Source of the DNA: Fennellomyces sp. T-0311 | Lineage: Eukaryota > Mucoromycota > Mucoromycetes > Mucorales > Lichtheimiaceae | Direction of reading: 5' to 3' | DNA length: 64,000 bases | Assembly (NCBI GenBank): GCA_025266875.1 | Contig: JALLLT010000008.1 | Location: 124,001-188,000 of the forward strand | Shown here: positions 34,901-47,590 of the stretch, piece by piece | Layout of the letters: the number at the start of each line of letters is the position of its first letter | Numbering within the stretch: position 1 is the stretch's first letter | The notes under the pieces: model-generated | Databases searched by the model: none | Told to the model about the DNA's origin: nothing | Seen by the model: only the letters and a program-made list of their open reading frames with translations | Program-made: the position numbers and the translations under genes

Positions 34901-36469
34901 GATTCCAGCAAGGCGTATTCAGCCTGCATCTGCGAATGTTTGACATAGGCACCCACGGTGATAAAGCTAGCAGACATGCCAGCTGGAGCACCAATGGAGC
35001 TAAAGCAAGGACCATCGTTGCCGGCGCTGGTAACAAAGATGCATCCAGATTTGGAAATGGCTTCATCCGCGAGCAATCGGATAAAGTGGCCATCGCTCGG
35101 AAGACTGCTTGATTCGCCATATGACATGTTGGCCAGATCTACCTTGTGCATTGCCATGTGAGCAGCAGCACGTGTAAGACCTGGACCGGTTTCCATGGAT
35201 CCGAGACGAGCATCACCGATGCGCAAGGAGACGATTTGCGCACCGGGAGCGACCTTTTCAGCAGTTGGATGAGCACTAGGTTATACACTCTTTAAACAGG
35301 TAAAAAGAAACTTACGCCATTCAATGCCGGATCATCGGGGAAGTTAGCAGCCGTGATACCAGCGACATGGGTTCCATGGCTACCGGCAAGCGTAACAATG
35401 CTGACAGGACAACCGATGGGATGAGTAAAACCAAGAGTGTGAGCGTGTGTTTTGCGCATTACCTAAGCAGGTCGCCATTCTCGTAAATATTGACGGAAAA
35501 GTTCAGCAAATCGGCGTTTCCGAATTTATGGTACTTGAGCTCTTTCCGATAATCTGTCAAGCACGGTTGCCCTCTAAGGTCTCCGGATTCATCCACGTCA
35601 ATGACTGCGCGCCAATCCTGACCGTCAAAGAACACCACACAGTCCAAGATGACGCCGGGATCATCGTACGACTTTATCAACTCCTTCAAGCTTTCAATGC
35701 GAGCCTCCAAATCAGCCTGCGCCGCCGTCAGCGCTTCGTCGCCATTGGTCGAAGGGTGCCGCTTTTGGAATTCTCCCAACTTCTGCTGAGCCTCGTTCAA
35801 GAGCTGGGCGTGCTTCAATTCGAATTGCTCTTTGCGTTCCTGGAAAGTTGCCTTAGACAATGCCTTTGGCGCATAGGCTGCATCACCCTTACCGATTTGA
35901 GACGGGAGACCAGTTCTGAGGGAAAGAGTTCGTACGCACGCTTAAGACCCACACGGTATTCGTTGGCGGGGCACTTCCAAGAGGGGTCCAGAATGAGCGT
36001 ACGTCCACTCAAGCCTTGGATCACCTTGGTTCCATTCTCTTCCGTAGGCTTCACAATCTTTGTTGTAGCAACATCGCCTTTTGTGCATGTGTGTGCAGAA
36101 CCGTTATTCAACATGCATAAAGAAGAGCTTGTTTGCACATACCTCCTCCCGTGCAGTCGACCATATCAACCACCTTGGGCTTGCCGTCCGTGGTTACCTA
36201 TTCTTGCAAGGTCAGTCCCTGAAGAAATAATAGCAATTCGCACCTACATGCAATCCAGCTGCCCCTGGGTCGACGCCTGAAATATAACAGATTAATGCAT
36301 TGCATAAAGGTAAAAAGAGTAGTAATGTACCAGTGTCGAGGATTGCAATGACAGTTCCTCTGCCATCGTACTCTGGATACTTTTTCACGAAAGCAGCTGC
36401 CTGTGTGTCCTGCTTTGGCATGAGGCCCTGGACGGGGTATTCGCCGATTGGCTTGTCGAAACTGGCCAT
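31978..36469 (-). CDS. TPP2: tripeptidyl-peptidase II
   Basis: A multi-exon minus-strand gene, roughly 1,250-1,300 residues, the family's usual size. The subtilisin-type triad is complete. Asp45 is in [10 protein letters not shown], and His is in [16 protein letters not shown] (exon 35437-35328). Ser is in [20 protein letters not shown], where the codon after SM is split by an intron. The oxyanion Asn is in [15 protein letters not shown] long TPP2-specific domain follows ([23 protein letters not shown]) and ends [22 protein letters not shown]2 is a giant cytosolic exopeptidase that releases tripeptides downstream of the proteasome. The start at 36469 ([20 protein letters not shown]) matches the family N-terminus. 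It lies head-to-tail behind the CCDC6 homologue, with 148 bases between. Confidence 0.93.
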
Positions 36470-36617
36470 TTATTCTTTAGTGAGAAAGTGAGCGAGGAAA
36501 AAGCAGGCTCGAGGAAAGCGACGCGTATCACTGCATTTATATGTTTGAAAAAGTCCGCTACTTATGAAAGTGCACGGTAAAAAGTTATTACGACTAGAAA
36601 AAAAAAGAGAGAGAGTC

Positions 36618-38633
36618 TTATGGATGGGGAGGGTGCTGAGGCGGGGGAGAGCTTAGACCGAACAGACCACCAGATATACGTCGTGCAGCAGCTTCTCGCC
36701 TGGACAAGCTTCCGGATGCAGAGCTTGTGGATTCTATCCGGGACGTTTGATCAGCTTCATCTTTCTCAAGGCACACACACCGTGACGTACCTGAACGCGA
36801 GCGTGAGACACTGTTGCCTTGGTCCAGTATGGTCTGCGGAGACACGGTACTATGTGCGCTCCCATCCTGCTGGTTGGTCGAGGCAGTTGTGGACGTGGAC
36901 GAGCTATTGTCGAGTTGTAAGGGGGGAATCGCGTTCAGATTGACATTGGCCTTATCCGACGTCATGGACCGTTGTGACGATGTGGACGTGGATCGTCGCG
37001 CCTGCATTGTTGAGGCGGTTATTTCCTTTAACAGCGGTTATTGCCTTTAAAAGAGCTTACCCGAACTTGCCGTCCAGGGGATGGCGGCACTGATCTGAAC
37101 ACGGCAGGGATGCTACATGCACAGGGTTAGAGTCCAAAACGCCCAGCACCCAATCGCGGCTTTACCCTTCGTCTGCCGGTATGTCGTCCGTTGGCATATC
37201 GTTCTGTCTGCGGAACTGAATCAACTCGCTTTTGTACTTGTTGCACTGCTGAGTCTTTATCAGGTCTGCGGATTCAAGGTCAGAAAGGGACACAGTTCAT
37301 GCAGAAACTTACACCATACATTCTTTCTCCATCTCCACCGTCTTGCTCTTGAGCGATGTGATTTCCGCACGCAGCACCTCGATAAGCCCCATGTCTGAAC
37401 TGCCGCCCGTTGCATGCGGGGAGATCCACTTTTTCGCGCTGGCAACACATCTTGCTTAATACCACGCTGCACTATGCACGCGAGAAAACGCTTACTTTAA
37501 GGATGGCGATGAGCCTGCCCCGGTCACGGCGGGACTTACGGGTAAGGATCCCGGCGAGACATCTTGTATGCTTCGAGTGGAAGGCGATTTCATGGGCTGC
37601 TGTGCGCGCAGCGAGTCCAATTGCTTCTGCAGCTTGTTCACAATATACTCCTGCTCCTGCTCCAAGGCATTCTCCATGTCAATCTTCTCCTTTTGAAGCT
37701 GTATCCACAGGCAGTCAGCATGCGCGTATACGACGCCAGAATGTCGCCACTTACTTGATTCAAGCGCTTCTGCAGCATGTTGGTCAGGTATTCCTCCTCC
37801 TGCTCCACCTGAACCAGCAGTTCCCCCTTTTCCTTTTTGAGTCCTGAAATCCGTTTCAGAAGCTTGTTTGAAATGTACTCTTCCTCTTGTTCGGCGAGCG
37901 CGGTCTAGTTTGAGGCGGTGAGTGGCTGCTTGGCGCGGCAGTTCAACCCCGTTTCTTATTACCATGTCAACTGTCATTTGCCGCAGCAACTGGTTGTCAT
38001 GCCTCAGAATATTGACGTGGCCTTGTTCCATCTCCAAATCAAACTCGAGCTTCTTTATGCGGGCTTCCTGGCCGACGCACAGTTCATGCAGCTTTCTGAT
38101 TTCCCCTCTGAGTTCGTCCACGCTGTCCAAACTGACAAGAGTCTCCAGGCGCGATACTTTGTCACTAAAAATACACCAAAAAAAATCAGGCGTTCTACTT
38201 CATTTTCTGGAAAACTTGAATATCGAACCTGGAACCTGAATGTAGCTGATTCAACTTTGCCTGGAACGCCTTTGCGCGCGATTCCAGATCCGCCTCCAAG
38301 TTGGCTTTGTCTTTGCGCGCCTGCAAAAGAAACCGCGTTAGTGGAATTCGTCTTCTTTTTTTTAAAAATAAAAAAAATGAAAATGAAAAAAAGGGGCGCA
38401 TTTACTCTATCTAATTGTTCCCGGAGTGATTCGGTGAGCCTTTCCTCGCTTTGGTGAAGTTCGTTCCAGGTTCGATCATTCTGGCAATCCTTCCATCAGC
38501 TTCTTTCCATTCTAGGGGAAACGAACGACGAAAAAGGCCTTACCACACGGTTGTGTTGTCCACCTGACGGCGATGTCTCATCCGCGGGATTGGAAGACGG
38601 GTTGTTAGTTGCAGTCGTCATTTCTGAATTCAT
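36618..38633 (-). CDS. CCDC6 homologue (coiled-coil protein, DUF2046 type)
   Basis: Multi-exon minus-strand gene starting MNSEMTTATNNPSSNPADE. The central part is a long coiled coil with the heptad units that define CCDC6: EQEEEYISN, KKEKGELLVQVEQEEEYLTN, LQKEKIDMENALEQEQEYIV. Each unit falls near an exon boundary. Further helices (EVLRAEITSLKSKTVEMEKE; KYKSELIQFRRQND) precede a Ser/Thr-rich tail ending GLSSPPPQHPPHP. In animals CCDC6 is a checkpoint phosphoprotein and RET fusion partner. Its fungal role is not known to me. Exons were seen individually but not all joined, so the order is sure and the exact length is not. A Rab-GEF (Sec2) identity was considered, but the EQEEE/EQEQE repeats favour CCDC6. 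Confidence 0.78.
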
Positions 38634-38850
38634 GGTCTTTGTATTTCCGAAAAGGTACGCCGTGTATGTGTGTTTTTCTGCAGACTAGAAAATGACGTGT
38701 AGAAATGGGAAGGAAAAAAGAGATTCGATAAAGGATTGCTGAAAAAAAAAGCAGTTTGCATTTGTCGGCGTTTGACTGGGTGGCACGTGGTGCGAATGAC
38801 ACTTGTTTAATTCTTTGGGTGTCTGTCTTGCGTACTATCTGCCTCAAAGC

Positions 38851-41341
38851 CTACAGCACAACCATATAGCAAATCAAAACAAAGACCACAAGGTACACGA
38901 GGTTAACCAGTGCAGCTAGCGGCCGCACCGTCAGTGTTTCCGGCAAAAAGCCAACGTTCGACGGTCTCCAGCGCAGGTACTACAAGGCGGAATGTGTGAG
39001 AATGCGTCGCTTTATGTGGGATGCTTTCCAGGTTGCACATACATGGCTATTCATCCAGCGGTCAAATGGGATGATCCACCGCACCATGAACGCGAGCTCG
39101 TAGGACTTGACCACCTCTTGACCACGAGGGCCCAGAATAGGTATATTTTCGTGGCTACATCGCATGCGGCCTTGTCGCACCAATATCCGCTCCTGCTCAG
39201 TCAGAAACCCGCCCTTCTGCAGACCCGCCAGAGGAGTCGCCTCCCTGCGACGTGCTGTGGACACCGAGCGCGTCGATGGCTTCTGCAGCGTGGAGAAAAT
39301 GGACCGTGATGTGCTTGCTGGCTTTTTCCTGCCAGGCATCGGCAGCTACGGTGGCACAGACCATGTTAGCTGTATTAAAACGCTGCTTAATAAAAGGTCG
39401 GCTTCATTTACCGAAAAAGTGGCTGCAAATGCCTTGGCTGTGTCCTCGACGTCCTTGATGTACTGGCTTGACCGTGTTCCGCCGACCGTTGCCGTGGCTC
39501 CCCATGGCCGCGGCGTGTTGTTGTCCTCGGGAGAGGCCGCTTGGTCCAGCGCATCGAGTGAGCGGATCAACGAGCTAGCGCGGGGACCGCTTTCCTTGAT
39601 ATACAAGTTGGGTGGTCGCCATGTGCCACCACCCAATTGAACCAGGTCATCGTATGTCAATTTCAGACTATTTCGGACCTGATTATTTTGATCGTCAAAG
39701 TACTTTGTCGCAAGTACCGCCACTGCCTGATTGTTGCCTGCACTTCCATTCGGCGCCGCGTCCGCTTGTACCCGTATCAGCCCCCGCTCAATGTCCCCCA
39801 GGAACTCTACAACGCCTTCGGTTTTGAACACGCTGATGAACCGCCGTGTGATGCGAAACTGGCCGCCGCTGATGGGTTTCAGTGGTGCTGGCGGTTGCGT
39901 GTGGAAATGCGGAAACGGCGGTGGGGCCGCTTGAGGAGGTTTGTCGGGGTAAGTGAACGTTGCCATGCGCTGCAGAAAGATTTCAGCGAGCGAGAAGTAG
40001 CATAGGCTAATGTCCATGAGGTGATAGGACCAGCCTTCTGCAATCGGTCGATGTGTGTCTTCCGCTTTCGTTCTTGGGTTTGCGCCTAACCGCCACGGCG
40101 CAGCCCATATTGCCCATAGCGAGATGACCTATCAAAGGATGAGCGGGGCGTGTGTGGCAATGCCTCTCTCCCCATTTTACCTGGAGATAATCGTCGTCTT
40201 TGCTCCAGTTCAGCGCGAGACGCGATATGAATCCGTAGAGCTCGGACTTGATTGACTCGTAGACCATCCGATAATGCTCCTGATCGTCCTTGTGGCAGCG
40301 TCGCAAGTCGCAGCTGACAATGTACTTTACAAATATGGTGACAAAGTGCATTTGCTCGGCATTCAGTTTTTGCCCTGCGGCGACATAAGGCGTTCGCACC
40401 CAGAGCTCAATGCAGGCATCGAGAAAGAAAGTGCCGACCGTAGGATGAAACGTGGCACCCGGTTCGCATGCTATAAAGTAGCGGATGTATTCTTTCATCA
40501 GCTCTTCGTACACGCTGCCTATGATCGAGCGCGACTTCAGCGCCTGCTTTGGCTGCAATTGCTGATTCGATCGCGCGTTTGTGTTGGCGCCCAAACGCGA
40601 GGTGGCAAATGGGCTGTTCACGGAAGAGATGTTGGTGGTGGAGGAGGTCAGTACGGACGACGGTCGCGATTGTGATGCTGCTGATGAGCTGATAGTGCAA
40701 GGAACAAGCACGGTGTAGTAAAGGAAGAACTGGATGATGTTGAACTTGATTCTATGTTCGCCCGACACTGATCTGGGAAAGATGGTCGACTGTCTTGTTG
40801 CTGAAGTTCGAATGTCTGATGAGCCGGTGCCGACCCGTTTTTCAAAATGTGCGCATTTCGTGTACACTCGAGGCAAATACTGTACCGCGCCAGCTGCCAG
40901 CGCCTTACGTACGTCCTCCTGCTCTGAAGGGTGAATAGGGCATCGACAAGGCATATAATCACCGTTACCGAGAGCTTTTCTGTGTCTACATCGTATGAAA
41001 AATCGGTGATATTGCTCAAATGAAGCAATGCTTTGATAAACGCGCCATCGAAGCGAAGTGCGCGTCGTATTGCCGTGGTATGGTCCGCAGGAATATCTGT
41101 CTGCGCCCACCCTCTGTCTTCTTTGTTAAGACGCTGTGCATATTGATTGTTTTCAACGTGGGTACCTTGCCGACGGCCCTCCGAATATCGTAGTGATTAT
41201 GCCTGGTAGCGCCGAATGCAGCGATTGCGCGTGTTGCATTGAAAGGGCGGCCGTGTTAATGTACGCATCGCAATAATTCGTAAGGAATTCGCAGGCTGAT
41301 GGGATGGATTTGGAGTTAAATTCTTGCAAAAGGTCAACCAT
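38851..41341 (-). CDS. SMPD4-like tail-anchored protein
   Basis: Multi-exon minus-strand gene from MVDLLQEFNSKSIPSACEFL to a stop at 38851. The middle reads VYEELMKEYIRYFIACEPGA, FFLDACIELWVRTPYVAAGQ, VTIFVKYIVSCDLRRCHKD and LALNWSKDDDYLQV. This architecture recalls the SMPD4 (neutral sphingomyelinase 3) family. The last exon codes a hydrophobic segment (ALVNLVYLVVFVLICYMVVL) right at the C-terminus, so it is tail-anchored, as SMPD4 is in the ER and nuclear envelope. In animals SMPD4 associates with nuclear pores, and its enzyme activity is debated. Assignment is from remembered pattern only. It is divergent from URB1, with 102 bases between starts. Confidence 0.58.
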
Positions 41342-41443
41342 ACTTCCCGTTAGATGGGGGGAGACAAGGAAGAGCGACAGCCACCATCCACACCCCCCAA
41401 AAATCGCTCGCGGGTTTTTTTTTTCGCAAACCTTCGCTTTGAC
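41342..41443. promoter_or_regulatory. 102-bp shared promoter, SMPD4-like / URB1
   Basis: Entire interval between divergent start codons. It includes a C-rich block (CACCCCCCAAAAA) and a run of ten T. Bidirectional promoter function is inferred from spacing. Confidence 0.5.
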
Positions 41444-44400
41444 ATGGCACAACAATTCTACTCGACCGTGGATGAGGTGGCGACTGTCCTGCGATTGCGC
41501 GATCCCAATGCGCTTCGAAGGGGTACTCTCGCTCAGCTCTTGAAGAGCATTTGCTGACTGCAATATATGTTTTAGATCTCACGGTTTTGAAAAATCAGCT
41601 GGTCGAAGCAACCAAAGATCGCATCGATCCAATGGCAAAACGGACGCGACCGCTTGTGGAATACATTCAGTCATGCAGCGATTGTCAAGATCTAACTGAC
41701 TTGTGGGACTTTCAAGCTCGTGTATGCATGTCAACATTTTTTTTCGAGAAAAAAAATTAACTGACACGTTTTGGTTGCTAGGATAATATTTTAAGTTTGG
41801 AATGCATCGTACCTGACGTAATCAGCTTGTTTTTGACGTTATGCACAACACCCATCATTCGTCCTTTTGGTCTCCAACTTGTCCACGCAATCCTTGCTCG
41901 CCAGCTAAAGTATATCAATCGAGGTGTTGCGTCCATGCGTATTCCGCATTGTATCTCCACCTTTAAGGTTCTCGAATCCATGTGCGCAATTGGTCAACAG
42001 GCCACGAAGGAAGTGTTTCACACGTTCAATTTTCAAACAGAGGTACTAAACTGTCTTTATGCCTCCGTTGCTCGTTACTGACATGACGGCCCCAGGGATT
42101 CTCGCGTGCAGCACGTTACCGAAAGAAAAAGAGCAAGAATCCGAATAGCTATATATATGGTAAGCGTTGGTGCACCTCAGATGACACACTTACTGATTAT
42201 ACTCTTTGTTTTTAGACTTGCGAACATCATATGTTCGCTTCATCCTTGCATTGTTCATCCACGGCGACACTGAGGTGAAAAAAGAAGCCCTTGGTGTAAG
42301 AAACTTAGTTAATGCAGTGTTCAATGGGATCGAGGAAGATGCTTACCTGGTGAGTAAATATGGATACATGTGTGCACATGTTATTAACTAGTCCAAAGTT
42401 GGCAGAGGAGATTTTGACAACTGCAAAAGCCCATATCATCGAAGACTATTCGATCCCAAGACCTGTCAAGTCATTCTTCTTTTCGTCGTTTATATTGGAA
42501 AAGGTAAGCAGACAAGGTGCATATACAAAGTAGCTTAATTCATAAATGTCATGTAGATTGCCAAGTTGTACGCACGAGCAGAGCCAGAACGCGTAGCCGC
42601 AGAAGAAACCAAAATTCCCGCTGACCTGGCGCACGAGTTCCTTATGTCCGTGTGTACTGTGCCAGGATTCGGATTATGTTACAAGGACGAAGGATGGTAT
42701 CCAATGACCAACATAGAGCAAGGGAAAGGAACTGATAAGGCACAGAACCGTGCTTTATCCAAGTTTCTCTCCTCACTCAAACCATCAGACGACATGCGAC
42801 AACAAGAAATGGTACGAAAGATACTATCTGCATGCCCAAGTTTGGTACAAGGGTAAGCAACATTTCCATTTCCTAGCAAAGCCGAACCTAATTGTCGTCT
42901 AGATATTGGCAAGGTGTGTCATTTTCTGTCGAGCCACGACTAAGCTCCAAATGGCTTGCCAATCTTGCGCTTTTGCAACGAATTGTGCGACTACCTGTTC
43001 CATCGCTGTACTATGGCAACACCAACCTGTATCCGGCGACGCCCCCTCCAACAAGCGTTATTCTTGACAATATTCTTCCGAATGTACTTGGACGTGCTGT
43101 CTCGACCCGTGGATTGAAAAACACCAGTCCTCTTGTCAGTTATGCTACGAAGCTTTTCTTGTCAGCAGCATTTCTCAAATACGCAGATGTATTGAAAGCG
43201 CTCGAAAAGGTTGTTTCCTCGATCGACAATGCAGAAAGCAGCAAAAAGTGGCAAGATTGCATCACACAAACTCGCGAAGGGTTTACTCGACGTTTACCTG
43301 ACTTGATGACAATCGTTTCGATATACCAAGCAACACCACCAACGTCTGAACAAAAAGACGAATCCGAGGATAATATCGCGCTCCAGTATCAAATGTCACA
43401 CGATGTCAACCTTCGATTGATCAGCTATTACCAAAAGTATTTGCCCGAAACGTTCATGGAGGCGACAGTCGATCCAGGAAAGTTCATGCCTACCGATATT
43501 TTATCCATGCGTCCAGAATCACTTGTGCATCTTTTGCAATTGCTATTAAGTGTCTCTGACTTTAAGTGGTCAGGAAAAGCTGGTATGTATCTTGCTATAC
43601 AATTCTAAACGTGTTTGCTAACAAGATTACGCGTAGGAAAAAACTCGTTCTCGCATATCACTACACTTCTCACGCTTTATCTTCAAACGCCATACAAACA
43701 TATTCGTGATCTGACGAGTAAACTTATCAATCAAACGCTCGCGGACTCCTTCATGTTTCGACACGATCTCGAAGAAGTGGGACCTTGGCTCGAAGCATTA
43801 CCGCGAAATTTTGCTACTGCCGGAAGCAAAGGAAGTGTGTCACTCACAAAGGAACAACAGGTGGTGCTTCAATTCCTCGATGAGTCCATAGAGCGCTTTG
43901 GTCGCTCGCAATATCGTTATCTGGACCAAGCTGTGGAAATGCTCAACAATGTCAACACAGACTATCTCCAGCGAGAAAATAGCTCGACTTTGCTTGCTTC
44001 ACTGTTGCGTTCAAACGACTCTAGTGATTTCCCATTCAGCCCCCTTTTATTAACGGTGCTCCAGCATATGCAATCTTTCAAAGGAGATAAACGACCGGTC
44101 ATGCGATTCGTCACAAAATTAGTGATATTGCTCATTCCCAAGCAAAAGGTTCCATTTTATCTCGAACATGTATGTCAGGCGTTGCAGGACCGCGTCACAG
44201 ACCAGTCATCATCGAATCCATGCATCGTCAGTCAATGGAGCGAATGGAATATGGTCCAGCAAACCACAGCTTGCTTGCTCGGACAAAGCGATTCTGACGC
44301 TGCTATGAAGGACAGTTCAGACACGATTAGTCCGTTTGACTCACTACTATCAGGTAATGTTCCAAGTAAGCCGCACACAACTCAGAAACTAAAATCGCTG

Positions 44401-47400
44401 TCTCTATATTCTTAGATAATTCCAGTATTAAAGACCGTCAGCTAGCGTTCGTTGAATTACTGCGACACCTCTCGGTCAATGACTTGGACCGTTATCTGAG
44501 TACCGCTGCTGAACTTTGCACGAACGAACTGGAATGGAATTCATTCGAACCACTAGTTGAGTATCTATCTGAGCGCCATCCATTAGCTGGTAGCCTGTTC
44601 GATTATAGTGCTATCCGTTCAATTGAATCTCTCGGTACCGAAAGGTAACTACCCACCACAATTTCGGCAAGCAGCAATCGCTGACTGAATGTAATAGTAT
44701 TATTTACGCGTTACTTACGTCAATATCTTTCAACACATTATTCCATAACACATGGATGCAATGTGACGAGAGCGCAGTGGCTATCGAGACTATGCGAGCT
44801 GTCCTGGATCGCATGGATAAGCAACAGCTGGTGACTGTACCGACTCTGATACTGGAGAAGCTTGCTGTCCTGGTAGCATCAGATGGATCAAGCGTGAACG
44901 GACCGCTTAGTTTGGCATTGACCTTGTTGGAGCATACATTGCTTACTCTTGCCAAAGGAGACGACAACAACGATCTTGAACAAAAGGCAGTATTATCTCA
45001 TCCAGCTCTTGGCGAATTGAGCGCTCGATTTATGACACAAGTCCAGTACTTGACATCAGGAGAGTACACAAAGATCGATACCAAGGTAACGCTTTCATTT
45101 GCAAGAGAAGCGATTTATTTACAGTTATGATATAGTTTATGCATATCGCGATTGAAAAACTGGACTTTTTTGGTCAAAAGCGCATAGCACGCGAACTTGT
45201 TGATCATGTCATCAAGATGGATTACAGTTTGTTCGTGGACTATTGCGAGAAGAATGATGAACCTCAACTCCAATCCGATGTTAACCGCCTGCTGATTGGA
45301 CTCGTAGACGACCTATCCCGGCGCCAAATCGACCTTCCTTCCGAAGCGTTTCATATCATTACAAAGGTGTGGCAATCGCGATCTTTCCGAGATAGTGATA
45401 TTCTGTCTCTTCTGAATGCCTGTGCGTCCAATCCATCCGCCATTACGATCCTGCTCACAACATGCGGTCGTCTTGTCACTCAACACATCCTTGCTGGTTA
45501 TCAATGCAATATCGATATCTCACTTGTATCTGATGCTTGTGCGAAAACTTCTATTGATGTCGCTCAATTGGTCCTTGAGTCTCTCGAAAAAGATACACCA
45601 ATGACATCTCAGTTTGTGGATATTGTGCAAATGGCTTGCGCCCAGGGTGACAACGGATTCCTTCGACCCTTCCTGGAAAAGACTTTACCAAAGCTTGCCC
45701 AAGGTGTCAACCCTGATAGTGCAGTTCTGATTGAGGTTTCAGACACGTTTTATGACCGTCTCTCGCAACTTTTGGATTCAGTTGAATTCGATTGGCGTAC
45801 ACTGGATAGTGAGATTGTCCGCGATTTTATTTTGAACACGGTGCTGGACAACATATCAGATGCTGCTGCTATCCGATTCACCGGTTCGTTGATTAAAAAG
45901 GCATATGAAGGGGTAAGTTGAGTAGTTTCATGGAAATGCTTTCTCACATGTTTTTGCATAGTACGATAAGCGTGAGCCAATTGAGACGTATATTCGTCGG
46001 GTGCTGGACCACGACAAGTATCAAAAATTGACCAACCCGAGCGCAGACGACAACACGAATGAACGTATAGCTATCGTCGAGATTGTTCATATTCTCAACA
46101 GCATTCAACCAGAAATTCTCGCCAATCAGCACGGTCTTTTGGATCAGCTGCTCACGAGCTATGGTGCCACAACATCTGTGCCCGACCGTCTGATACTGGA
46201 AATTTTAAGGTCATGCGAGGCCCGGGGCCGCAGTACAATTCTCCCAAAGATGCTAATGTGGGGTCCGGGCTCTGATCGGAACCGCCAAGCACATGCACAG
46301 GCAGGCACATTGCTTCATGCTGACACAATTTCCATGGAAACTTTGGGCTTAATCGACGCGACACTGATGCAGCAAACCTTTATGCAATTTCCGGTTAATG
46401 CTACGTTAGCCGAATCACCAGAATCCGCGCCTGAAGTCATTTATGACCCTTCGTTCTTCTTGCCACTGTTTGCGAATCTGATATCCAGTGGAGCAGTTGA
46501 TTGCCGGAAATTCATCGATTGCAATGCGCTTGGCTTGGTCACGGTGTCACTCTCATCCGTGGATGACCAAGTACGGATGCTAGCCTACCAAATGATGGAC
46601 CAGTTTTATGATATGATGCAGGTAATTATTCTTTTTTCTTCCTATGCTTGCCAAAAAAAAGAGGCTAAAGTGCAACTGTTATTAGCATGTCAGGTTCCAC
46701 GAAGATCGAGAGGTGTTGATGCTCCTGAACGAACTGAAAAATTCCATTGTGGACCGCTCGGATTCGGATATTCCACCACGCATACCACCGACAGTGACGG
46801 TGTGTGTTGCACAGGCGGTAGCCATTCTGATGCAACCCGGTCATTATATGTATACGCATATCTCGAGATGGATTCTGCGAAGTCCAAGTTTTGACATGAA
46901 CGTGAGTACTGAAAAGGACGAATTCCCAGAAAGGGTTTAAGCTCACGCATTCCATTTTGTGTACTTTGGCGATCTGCGATCAGTTTGTGCCAATGTTTAC
47001 ATTCTTATTTACATCAGCAACCCCTACGCATAGAAAGGAACGTTTGTGGCTGTTGCATGTGCTCGGTTCGTCAATATGGACACGTGAGGTAAAAAAAAGG
47101 GTGCCACAGAGAAAGCTTAGCTTTGAACAACAGACTCATCATCCACTTTCTGTTCACAAGGATTACAAGGTGTTCTCGCGTAACCGGATCTGGGATATGA
47201 TAGCCACCTTCTACAATTCCGCACTAGCTGATCACACCAGTAGAAAAGCCGTCGTTGAGGTACGTATGACGAGGAATTCGCGGTAACTCATGTGACTCTA
47301 ACACGGAGACAATTAGATCATGTCTCGAGCCATCCGGATCCCGGACGTTGCTGTCAGTCTTATCCGGAACCATGGCCTCATGGCATGGATTCAACAGATA

Positions 47401-47532
47401 CTTACATTCTCGCAGGATGCTGAGGAAGTCAAGACATGGACGGCGTTGCGTGACGCTGCAGTTGGAAGCATGCAGAAGCAGTTTGACAACCAACTGCCAC
47501 TGCCACTGCAGCCTCTCATTGAAAACAACTGA
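41444..47532 (+). CDS. URB1: URB1/Npa1-like ribosome biogenesis protein
   Basis: A large gene with about 20 exons spread over 6.1 kb. It begins [20 protein letters not shown] and ends [13 protein letters not shown]. The protein is built almost wholly of alpha-helical repeats (armadillo/HEAT-like). Characteristic blocks are [40 protein letters not shown], then [20 protein letters not shown]. The last part, VMQILTFSQ-like ([20 protein letters not shown]), matches the family C-terminus. Urb1/Npa1 is a nucleolar scaffold in early pre-60S particles with Npa2, Dbp6, Nop8 and Rsa3. Individual exons were read, but not every junction was fixed. The gene is convergent with the next one, with 58 bases between stops. 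Confidence 0.88.
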
Positions 47533-47590
47533 AGTCCAGCGATGTGGTTTTTTTTATATACATGTACAGAAATAATCTAATACAAAATAA

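Noticed and set aside
36618..38633. Sec2-type Rab GEF for the coiled-coil gene
   Set aside because: The repeated EQEEEY / EQEQEY heptad units are those of CCDC6; no Sec2 signature is evident.
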